Notes under the pieces: model-generated
Told to the model about the DNA's origin: nothing
The model's database searches: none
What the model saw: the letters and a program-made list of their open reading frames with translations, nothing else
Position numbers and translations under genes: made by a program
Assembly (NCBI GenBank): GCA_913049565.1
Contig: CAJWZG010000205.1
Span: 1-5,016 of the forward strand
Direction of reading: 5' to 3'
Source: an uncultured Gammaproteobacteria bacterium
GTDB lineage: Bacteria > Pseudomonadota > Gammaproteobacteria > Pseudomonadales > Azotimanducaceae_A
Length of the DNA: 5,016 nt
Shown: in pieces, positions 1 to 5,016 of the stretch
Layout of the letters: every line of letters begins with the position of its first letter
How positions within the stretch are numbered: position 1 is the first letter of the stretch

Positions 1-332
1 CCTGCCATAACGATCTCACCCCATGGAATATCCTCGTTACCCGGTCTCATTGGGTAACCCTCGACTGGGAATTCGTGGGCCAGAACGACCCTTTGTTCGA
101 TGTGGTTGGATTACACCAAGGTCTAGGTTTAAACGTTAACTCTTTACCGTCTTTGGCAAACTCCTGCGTACGGGGATATCACTCGCAAAGTTTATCTCGC
201 GCGTTCGGGCATTTCTGGATGCGCGAATGGGCGTGGGCTCGGTTTCAACTCACGCGCGGTAATCGGCGCGATGAGATTGTCGAGCAATCTGCGCTGGCAG
301 AACAGCACCTTTCTCAGCTACCTGAGTTTTGA
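1..332 (+). CDS. Phosphotransferase of the APH/choline kinase fold, C-terminal part (5' end outside window)
   Basis: The open frame runs from the window edge (first full codon at base 3) to a TGA at 330-332, giving 109 visible residues. The first of these read CHNDLTPWNIL, the catalytic-loop pattern HxDxxxxN of aminoglycoside phosphotransferase and choline kinase enzymes (His codon 6-8, Asp 12-14, Asn 27-29). About a dozen residues later comes TLDWEFVGQNDPLFDVVGL, which matches the metal-binding D-W-E and the following D-P-x-x-D segment of the family. The GTG at 75 falls after these motifs, so it is not the true start; the gene begins upstream of the window. The substrate cannot be read from the sequence. 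Choline, thiamine, an amino sugar or a lipopolysaccharide sugar are all possible. Its neighbour on the opposite strand is a vitamin-salvage operon, which makes a thiamine-kinase-like role worth considering but does not prove it. It converges on, and overlaps by 19 bases, the kinase gene ending at 314. Confidence 0.85.
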   Translation, partial: CHNDLTPWNILVTRSHWVTLDWEFVGQNDPLFDVVGLHQGLGLNVNSLPSLANSCVRGYHSQSLSRAFGHFWMREWAWARFQLTRGNRRDEIVEQSALAEQHLSQLPEF

Positions 333-868
333 ACGGCAGCCTTGATGAGTTCTTGGTCCGCAATGTGCAAGAGCGCGCTCTGCAGCCGATTTTTGCCCTC
401 GCCCCTGCAGAGGCCGTAGCGGCAACCGCGTTGGGTCAGTTGCTCAAGATAGCGCTCAAAAAGGTGTTCCCGATCACGTGGATTTTCCCTCAAAGGGTCT
501 GCTTGCCAAGGCAGGTCGGGCTGACATAATAAATGAACCCTTGGTTGTTGGGTTCGCCAAGCGTATTGAAACGGCGCCGGCAACGGGCCGTATTTTTCTT
601 GCCACCAAACAATCAAAGTCAAAAGGTCAGTATCCAGAAGAACGTTATCTGATTGGATAATGGATTGTTCGATCAACAGTTGCTGTTGCAGCAGATACAG
701 TAAGTCACTCGGTTTGTAACGATATTCCAGGTCTTTGGTCGTACTTATTTGGTGCTCGAGGTGTTGACGCGCCAGCTCAGGAAAAACCGGCCATCCTAAG
801 TGTGCGGAAAGCTGGTTAGCCAGCGTAGACTTCCCTGAGGATTCAGGCCCTGAGAGCACCCAGATCAA
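314..868 (-). CDS. NadR-like ribosylnicotinamide kinase, single-domain P-loop ATPase
   Basis: This 184-residue cytoplasmic protein probably phosphorylates nicotinamide riboside to NMN, trapping the vitamin brought in by the adjacent PnuC. The Walker A loop GPESSGKST lies at residues 7-15. The PELAR segment (Glu31) matches the PEYAR-type motif of the NadR kinase domain. LLDTD (residues 77-81) is the Walker B-like strand. The lid-like stretch PDLPWQADPLRENPRDRE (117-134) resembles the PW..D.LR..P..R signature of NadR C-terminal domains. Full NadR carries an N-terminal NMN adenylyltransferase domain and often an HTH; both are absent, so this is a stand-alone kinase (AAA_28 type). The start is a TTG inside the stop of pnuC (TTGA overlap). 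An AGAGG eight bases upstream of it supports this start and suggests translational coupling. The kinase role is inferred from motifs and neighbour; thiamine-related activity is a less likely alternative. Confidence 0.85.
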   Translation of the reverse strand: MIWVLSGPESSGKSTLANQLSAHLGWPVFPELARQHLEHQISTTKDLEYRYKPSDLLYLLQQQLLIEQSIIQSDNVLLDTDLLTLIVWWQEKYGPLPAPFQYAWRTQQPRVHLLCQPDLPWQADPLRENPRDREHLFERYLEQLTQRGCRYGLCRGEGKNRLQSALLHIADQELIKAAVQNSGS

Positions 869-1524
869 GTTGCCAGCCTCTGCCGCCAGCTAAGCCAGCC
901 CCAGACCGCCATAGCCAGATAAAAAGTGTAAAGCCCCGCATACAAGAATAGGCCGGAATCAGTGCTCAGACCTTTCATGACGTACAAACCAATTTGCACC
1001 ACATCAATGAGGAACCACGCCACCCAACTGCTGAGGTATTTTCTCGCACTCATCCACATGGCAACAAAACTAGCGACAGTGGTTAAGCTGTCGAGGTAGG
1101 CTAAATCAGATTGCGTGTATTGATCAAAAGCGTAGCCCATTGCGAGGCTGCCAATGGCAGTAACGGCAACTAATCCGATAACTGTCATGGAATCGATGCG
1201 CTGAGGCAGAAGCTCACCCTTCTCTGGTCGCAAACTCTGGCCGCCATAAAGCCAGTAATACCAGCCATATGCATTCATCAGCACGTAGTAGAGATTCAAA
1301 ACGACATCAGCATAAAGCAGAGCCTGCGCAACCACGATGACAGTGACAACTGCGTAAACCATGCCGATGGGAAAAGTTAGGACATGCTCCTTGATGAGCA
1401 GCCAGACGCACAGCACCCCGCTGATCAATCCGGTAATTTCGAGCCAGTTTTCGATCAGAAATATCACACGGGTACTGCCACGGTTGGACCAGGGGAGAGT
1501 GCCGTGCCAGTGTTTAGAGCGCAA
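865..1524 (-). CDS. pnuC: PnuC-family vitamin transporter, probably nicotinamide riboside
   Basis: This is an inner-membrane facilitator of the PnuC/SWEET-like fold. It lets nicotinamide riboside equilibrate across the membrane, and a downstream kinase traps the substrate. The protein is strongly hydrophobic, with about seven membrane segments. Family landmarks are visible: LNLYYVLMNAYGWYYW (residues 76-91) matches the PnuC N..GWY.W substrate-site helix, and SSWVAWFLIDVVQIGLYVMK (165-184) matches the W..W...D....Y..k helix near the C terminus. The longest frame begins at TTG 1524 (219 residues), but homology only becomes recognisable at NWLEITG (about residue 26). A GTG at 1467 would give 200 residues, a more usual N terminus. 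Neither start has a good ribosome-binding site, so the start is unsettled. Pairing with a NadR-like kinase favours nicotinamide riboside over thiamine (PnuT), since no thiamine gene or TPP riboswitch is visible. The stop overlaps the kinase start by four bases. Confidence 0.88.
   Translation of the reverse strand: MRSKHWHGTLPWSNRGSTRVIFLIENWLEITGLISGVLCVWLLIKEHVLTFPIGMVYAVVTVIVVAQALLYADVVLNLYYVLMNAYGWYYWLYGGQSLRPEKGELLPQRIDSMTVIGLVAVTAIGSLAMGYAFDQYTQSDLAYLDSLTTVASFVAMWMSARKYLSSWVAWFLIDVVQIGLYVMKGLSTDSGLFLYAGLYTFYLAMAVWGWLSWRQRLAT
877..881 (-). promoter_or_regulatory. Ribosome-binding site of the NadR-like kinase, inside the pnuC 3' end
   Basis: The minus strand reads AGAGG, then eight bases, then the TTG start at 866-868. 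The site lies within the last codons of pnuC. It supports the uncommon TTG start and coupled translation through the TTGA overlap. Confidence 0.5.
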
Positions 1525-1536
1525 CCAAAGGATGGT

Positions 1537-1827
1537 TTATTGAGTAAGAGATTCCCAGCGCCCGTTTCTGAAAACGCTCATTGACATACATCGCTGATCA
1601 AATGGGACAAGTAGCCTTTGATGCATAGACGGCACCTGTGGGCTCACAGGGTAGTTCGACACAGAGGCGAAGGACTGATGGTTCTGCCGCTGCCAGCAGG
1701 AGCGATGGGCTTTCTCGGCGGTCATCGTTGATTCAGAGAAAGGCAAAAACACGACCCGCGGTTGTTCCTGCTGTAACCGAGCGGAGTTGTTTATTTCGTT
1801 AGATTTCATGTTGGCTTCTGAACTCAT
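1537..1827 (-). CDS. Hypothetical protein, 96 residues
   Basis: I do not recognise this protein. The frame stays open to 1875, but the ATG at 1825-1827 is the better start: GGAG lies at 1836-1839, eight bases before it, while the outer ATG at 1873-1875 has no ribosome-binding site. The product is 96 residues, soluble, rich in Ser and Gln, with no signal peptide or membrane segment. It has a short hydrophobic strand RVVFLPF (24-30), a basic Trp/His-rich middle (AHRSCWQRQNHQ, 40-51), and a C-terminal part LLVPFDQRCMSMSVFRNGRW (72-91) that looks like two beta strands. It has two cysteines, Cys44 and Cys80, too far apart to form an obvious metal motif. It lies 12 bases before the longest pnuC frame (69 before the alternative start), so it may be the first gene of the pnuC operon, and it is divergent from the two-component genes. 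It could be an accidental frame, but the good ribosome-binding site and the lack of any competing frame argue for a real gene. Confidence 0.5.
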   Translation of the reverse strand: MSSEANMKSNEINNSARLQQEQPRVVFLPFSESTMTAEKAHRSCWQRQNHQSFASVSNYPVSPQVPSMHQRLLVPFDQRCMSMSVFRNGRWESLTQ

Positions 1828-1835
1828 CGTTCGCG

Positions 1836-1839
1836 CTCC
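1836..1839 (-). promoter_or_regulatory. Ribosome-binding site of the 96-residue hypothetical gene
   Basis: On the minus strand, GGAG is followed by an eight-base spacer and then the ATG at 1825-1827. This site decides the start: the upstream in-frame ATG at 1873-1875 is preceded by AT-rich sequence without any purine-rich match. Confidence 0.55.
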
Positions 1840-1912
1840 ATCTGCATAGACTGACTTTCTTATCAGCCACGCCATTACACAAAATTGCGCGCAAGTACTT
1901 TCTTAGAACTCC

Positions 1913-1950
1913 GTGAAGAATCGGTGAAGCCTATGGAGACATTCGTGAGA
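1913..1950 (+). repeat. GTGAAG-like direct repeats, candidate OmpR-type operator
   Basis: GTGAAG occurs at 1913-1918 and again at 1924-1929, a repeat period of 11 bases, and GTGAGA follows at 1945-1950, 21 bases after the second copy. The flanks also agree partly (CCGTGAAGAA, CGGTGAAGCC, TTCGTGAGAA). OmpR/PhoB-family regulators commonly bind direct repeats with a period near 11 bases, so this could be an autoregulatory site of the adjacent response regulator. That link is inference only; repeats of six bases can arise by chance. Confidence 0.35.
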
Positions 1951-2051
1951 ACATTTCTCGACAGGGTTTTCAACGAACCATTCGGGTTAAGGGGAATTTG
2001 TGAGTGCAACTCGGGTAAGGAAAACAGATAGACTGAGAGATCGGATACAGC

Positions 2052-2056
2052 AGGAA
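2052..2056 (+). promoter_or_regulatory. Ribosome-binding site of the response regulator
   Basis: AGGAA is followed by seven bases and then the GTG at 2064. This spacing supports GTG as the start. The encoded N terminus then begins directly with the receiver-domain beta strand (AKHIVIVEDD), as is usual for the family. Confidence 0.65.
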
Positions 2057-2063
2057 CGGTAGC

Positions 2064-2765
2064 GTGGCGAAACATATAGTCATCGTTGAAGACGACGCAG
2101 ATCAGCGCTCTAACTACGCTGATGCGATAACGAAGAAGGGTTACCAAGTCAGCGCTTATGGTAACCGTGAAGAGGCACTGGCCGCTTTTGATGATGCCCT
2201 ACCGGATTTAGCGATTCTAGACATTATCCTCGGTGACGAAGTTGATGCAGGATTTCAGCTCTGCCGGGAATTGCTTGCGCGCTCACCCAGCCTGCCGGTG
2301 ATTTTCTTGACCGAACGCATCAACGAAATCGATAAAATTTCAGGCTTGCGACTGGGTGCGTGGGATTACTTGCCGAAACCGATTTCACTGGACTATCTCG
2401 CGGAGAGAATTTCTTCATTGCTGCGCATTAATGAAGCGCGGAATTCACTCTCCCAAACAGCTACGACGTCAGAAAAAACCATTGGCGACCTTGCTTTGGA
2501 TCAAGACGCGTTGCTGGTTAGTTGGCAAGGTAAGCGCATTGATTTATCGGGTACAGAGTTTCGCATGCTGGCCAAGTTGGTTCGTGCGCCCGGCCACGCG
2601 GTTAGCTACGAGACCTTGATGAATGCCACGATGCAAAGTTTGGTAACCAACAACACGATTAATACCCATATGCGCAATATTCGTAAAAAGTTCGAAGCAA
2701 CGGACAAAGAGTTTGCTTGTATCAAGAGCGAATATGGCTTTGGCTATCGCTGGATAAAACAGTAA
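2064..2765 (+). CDS. pdsR: OmpR-family response regulator, resembling the dedicated sortase system regulator PdsR
   Basis: This is a 233-residue cytoplasmic DNA-binding regulator that receives a phosphate from the kinase encoded next to it. Receiver domain, about residues 4-122: acidic pocket Glu9-Asp10-Asp11, phosphoacceptor Asp53 in LAILDIILGDE, Thr83 (IFLT), switch Tyr102 and Lys105 (PKP). A winged-helix output domain follows at about 139-233, with recognition-helix-like TNNTINTHMRNIRKKF (195-210) and wing GFGYRW. The stretch LGDEVDAGFQLCRELL after the phosphorylated Asp, and ISLDYLAERISSLLR at the end of the receiver, resemble my recollection of the proteobacterial dedicated sortase system response regulator family. 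The symbol rests on that likeness and on the paired kinase, not on a search. One difference is PKP where I recall a K-D form. The start is a GTG with AGGAA seven bases upstream. The TAA stop is 12 bases before the kinase ATG, so the two form an operon. Confidence 0.85.
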   Translation: MAKHIVIVEDDADQRSNYADAITKKGYQVSAYGNREEALAAFDDALPDLAILDIILGDEVDAGFQLCRELLARSPSLPVIFLTERINEIDKISGLRLGAWDYLPKPISLDYLAERISSLLRINEARNSLSQTATTSEKTIGDLALDQDALLVSWQGKRIDLSGTEFRMLAKLVRAPGHAVSYETLMNATMQSLVTNNTINTHMRNIRKKFEATDKEFACIKSEYGFGYRWIKQ

Positions 2766-2777
2766 ACGTATACCGGC

Positions 2778-4991
2778 ATGGCGATGAAACTGAACTTTCG
2801 AGGCCCGCGGCTGGGTACCAAACTCGCACTTATGGGTTTGGCTCTTTTAGTTGTTCCTTGGTTCAGCTATCTCCAGCTTGTCGAGATGGAGCGCTTGCTG
2901 ATTCAAGGCCAGTCTCAAGCCCAATTGCTAACCGCAGAGGGCATTTCCACATTATTCAACGGTCGGGAGGATTTGTTTAACGATTTGCCCGTGGCTCTCG
3001 AAGATTTTGAGGCGCTATACGCACAACCCCTAGAAAACACGATCCGATTAGATGGCAATGCTGAAGATTGGGGCAAGGCCCTAGACGCAAAGTACCTATC
3101 GTTTGGGTCATCGGGTGGCGAGCAGGACTCTGACTTTTCTATGTTGCTAGGTGAACGATTGGATTTTTTGTACATCCATATGCGTGTCAACGATGATCGT
3201 TTGGTCTATCGCGACACAGACTATCTTCGACTAGATAACGCTGACCACATACGCTTGAATTTCATCGATGCGGATGGGCAGGACGGACGTATGTCCCTAG
3301 TCTTTGACGATTCTGATCTCGTGACAGGTTTTTTGATGGACGAGCAATGGCGTTATGCGGCCAAGGGCGATGCTGACAATCGAGTTCAAGGGGTTTTCAG
3401 ACGCGCTGAGGGGGTAAACGAAATTGTTCTCGAGTTTAGGATCCCCCTCAACTTACTGGGTTCTCGTCAGTATTTCGGTCTGACCTACGTCGATGTCGAC
3501 GACGAGCTGCAGCGCGATATTGTTCGCACGACCCAGACGTTACCTGCGCAAGCAAACCAGTCTTTCAATTTGGTAGTACTTCGCACTCCCGAAGTACGAA
3601 ACATCGTCCAAGGCCTAGGCTATTCGGGAGCAAAAATTGTCGTCATCGACAGCTTGCGCCGCGTTCGCGCAGAAGTGGGTGCGATACGCCAAAGCAGCAA
3701 TGAGGATGATACCTTCCTGCCTATGGATCAGGTTACACGGCAATTAACCCGTGCCGGTGATTTCGTAAGCTCCCTATTTGCTGGCGCGCCTGCCAAGCCT
3801 AACTCAACAATAAAAGAATCCATGGCTAGGGTTGATGAACAGACAGAAATGCCCACCGATAGAGCTATTCGTATCAGTTTGCAGGGAGACCCCATCGCCT
3901 TGCGTAATCCGCTATCCAAGGACAATGAAATTATTCTAGCGGCGCATCCGATCGTGTCCGCAGATCAGGTTATTGGCACTGTCATCGTAGAGCAGAACAT
4001 AGACGATATCTTACGTTTTCAGCGAACTGCATTAGAGCAAGTACTGTTGCTTTCGCTACTAAGCCTGTTTGCAATCTTTTTGGCACTGATTGCGTTTGCA
4101 GGACGTCTGGCTTGGCGCATCCGTAATCTACGCCGAGAAGCGAGTGCAGCCATCGACGTGCGTGGTCGCCTGCGCAAAGGTGGTTTGCTCAACGAAATGA
4201 CTGCCGGTGATGAAATTGGTGATTTGGCGAGAAGCGTATCTAATATGTTAGAGAAGCTGAAGCAGCACAACGGCTTCTTGGAGAATATGCCCCGCACGCT
4301 GCGGCATGAAATCAACAACCCATTGAACACTCTGAGTACTTCACTACAAAATTTGGCGCAAGAACATCCAGACATTGATTCGAGCAAATATCTTGAAAGT
4401 GCTAAGCGCGGCGTCAATCGCATTGGTTCCATTGTTCAAAATCTCGCGGATGCGGCTAACCTGGAAGAGGCGCTAGAAGCAGAAGAGTTAGAGGAAATTG
4501 ACCTTAACGAGTTATTGGCAAGCTACGTGGCAAATTGCGCTATCGCGCATCAGGGTGTCGATTTCCAATACGCTGGCAACGCGACCTCTGCCCCGGCACT
4601 GGTATCCGATTTTCGTATTGAGCAGATGCTCGACAAGTTGGTTGATAATGCCGTGGACTTCCATCGAGCAAGCACGCCTATTCGTATCCAGCTCGAGTGC
4701 TTCGGAGATTTGCTACAAATTGTCGTCGCGAACCGCGGGGTTGCGTTATCTAAGGAACGATTGGAGACCATATTTGATTCGATGGTGAGTCATCGCGGTC
4801 AGGATAATCGCCTACACTTCGGTTTAGGTTTGCACGTTGTGCGTATTATTGCCGAGCACCATGGCGGCACAGTGAGTGCCGCAAATCTGGCCGATGGCAG
4901 CGGGGTAGCCTTTGTCATTCGACTCCCTTTAGTGAGATCCACCAGCCAATCAGCGAGCCCACAGGCCGCAAAAATTGTACCCGAGCACTAG
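2778..4991 (+). CDS. pdsS: Membrane sensor histidine kinase with CBM9-like periplasmic domain, resembling PdsS
   Basis: This 737-residue inner-membrane kinase is the partner of the upstream regulator. Order of parts: a basic N terminus, membrane segment 1 (about 15-35) and a periplasmic stalk. Then comes a region at about 87-275 that reads like a CBM9-type beta-sandwich: IRLDGNAEDWG near its start, FLYIHMRVNDD in the middle and IVLEFRIPLNLLG near its end. A second periplasmic part, about 283-410, resembles a PDC/Cache-like module (KIVVID, IIL..HPIV.....GTVIVEQ). Membrane segment 2 spans about 418-441. A HAMP-like linker (about 442-493) ends in DEIGDLARSVSNML. The HisKA motif is RHEINNPLNTLS with His510. 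The HATPase has its N box at LDKLVDNAVDF (619-629), FDSMVS (666-671) and GLGLHVV (682-688). His510-Glu511 with Asn514 fits a bifunctional kinase/phosphatase. The G1 box has Asn652 where Asp is usual. The MPRTLRHEINNPLNTLSTSL-like core and FDSMVS match my recollection of the dedicated sortase system kinase family. No clear ribosome-binding site precedes the ATG; the second Met (codon 3) is equally possible. Confidence 0.85.
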   Translation: MAMKLNFRGPRLGTKLALMGLALLVVPWFSYLQLVEMERLLIQGQSQAQLLTAEGISTLFNGREDLFNDLPVALEDFEALYAQPLENTIRLDGNAEDWGKALDAKYLSFGSSGGEQDSDFSMLLGERLDFLYIHMRVNDDRLVYRDTDYLRLDNADHIRLNFIDADGQDGRMSLVFDDSDLVTGFLMDEQWRYAAKGDADNRVQGVFRRAEGVNEIVLEFRIPLNLLGSRQYFGLTYVDVDDELQRDIVRTTQTLPAQANQSFNLVVLRTPEVRNIVQGLGYSGAKIVVIDSLRRVRAEVGAIRQSSNEDDTFLPMDQVTRQLTRAGDFVSSLFAGAPAKPNSTIKESMARVDEQTEMPTDRAIRISLQGDPIALRNPLSKDNEIILAAHPIVSADQVIGTVIVEQNIDDILRFQRTALEQVLLLSLLSLFAIFLALIAFAGRLAWRIRNLRREASAAIDVRGRLRKGGLLNEMTAGDEIGDLARSVSNMLEKLKQHNGFLENMPRTLRHEINNPLNTLSTSLQNLAQEHPDIDSSKYLESAKRGVNRIGSIVQNLADAANLEEALEAEELEEIDLNELLASYVANCAIAHQGVDFQYAGNATSAPALVSDFRIEQMLDKLVDNAVDFHRASTPIRIQLECFGDLLQIVVANRGVALSKERLETIFDSMVSHRGQDNRLHFGLGLHVVRIIAEHHGGTVSAANLADGSGVAFVIRLPLVRSTSQSASPQAAKIVPEH

Positions 4992-5016
4992 ACTCTTCCG
5001 GCTGTTGCTTTCGTCT

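Larger units (their letters stand above)
1828..2063. promoter_or_regulatory. Divergent intergenic control region
   Basis: This region separates the leftward hypothetical/pnuC set from the rightward two-component operon and should hold both promoters. No hexamer pair with good sigma70 spacing stands out on the plus strand; TTGTGA at 1998-2003 lacks a clear -10 partner. On the minus strand TGTAAT (1879-1874) could be a -10 giving a leader of about 40 bases to the ATG at 1827, but its -35 is poor. The region holds GTGAAG-like repeats at 1913, 1924, 1945 and 2000. It also holds the palindromes TTGCGCGCAA (1885-1894), AAGTACTT (1893-1900) and GAGAA-CAT-TTCTC (1947-1959). These could be regulator sites; no specific protein can be named. 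Confidence 0.5.

Noticed and set aside
75..332. Complete 85-residue gene starting at GTG 75
   Set aside because: The same frame continues upstream to the window edge and carries the kinase motif HNDLTPWN, so this is only the tail of a longer gene.
1525..1536. TPP riboswitch or other leader ahead of pnuC that would point to thiamine transport
   Set aside because: The gap before the longest pnuC frame is only 12 bases, and I see no TPP-type conserved core in the upstream minus strand.
1998..2030. Sigma70 promoter for the two-component operon using TTGTGA
   Set aside because: At 17 bases spacing the partner is AAAACA, and the nearest better hexamer lies over 20 bases away, so the match is too weak to annotate.
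1875..2147. Leftward 90-residue frame covering the intergenic region and the start of the response regulator
   Set aside because: It runs antisense to the conserved receiver-domain N terminus, has no recognisable motif, and its presence is explained by chance in a region without leftward stops.
4019..4432. Leftward 137-residue frame
   Set aside because: It lies wholly antisense to the second membrane segment, HAMP and HisKA parts of the kinase and is basic and low in structure, as shadow frames usually are.
4992..5016. Terminator or next gene after the kinase
   Set aside because: Only 25 bases remain; no stem-loop with a T tract and no ribosome-binding site with a start can be seen.

Overview
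The window looks like chromosomal DNA from a gammaproteobacterium, probably marine. The base composition is moderate, coding density is high, and two gene sets typical of such genomes lie side by side. One is a PnuC-type vitamin importer coupled to a NadR-like kinase. The other is a response regulator and histidine kinase pair that resembles the 'proteobacterial dedicated sortase system' regulators (PdsR/PdsS). The taxonomic guess is inference from gene content; no rRNA or other marker is present.

Layout. Positions 1-332 (+) hold the C-terminal end of an APH/choline-kinase-fold phosphotransferase whose start lies outside the window. It converges on, and overlaps by 19 bases, a leftward gene set read from about 1827 down to 314. 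In transcription order that set is a 96-codon protein of unknown function (1827-1537), a PnuC-family transporter (1524 or 1467 to 865), and a single-domain NadR-like P-loop ribosylnicotinamide kinase (868-314). The last two overlap by four bases (TTGA), so they are probably translationally coupled. Together they make a capture module: PnuC lets nicotinamide riboside across the inner membrane and the kinase traps it as NMN for NAD synthesis. The N-terminal NMN adenylyltransferase part of full NadR is absent.

A 236-base divergent intergenic region (1828-2063) separates this set from a rightward two-component operon. It contains recurring GTGAAG-like elements on near-helical spacing and several short palindromes, but no convincing sigma70 promoter. 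The operon consists of an OmpR-type response regulator (2064-2765) and, 12 bases later, a 737-residue membrane histidine kinase (2778-4991). The kinase has two membrane segments flanking a periplasmic region of almost 400 residues. The first part of that region resembles a CBM9-like beta-sandwich and the second a PDC/Cache-like domain. A HAMP, HisKA and HATPase unit follows in the cytoplasm.

No rRNA, tRNA, CRISPR array, insertion sequence or integration site was found. The most notable content is the two-component pair with its unusual sensor. If the sortase-system assignment is right, the sortase and its LPXTG-like target should lie just beyond the right edge or nearby, outside what can be seen here.
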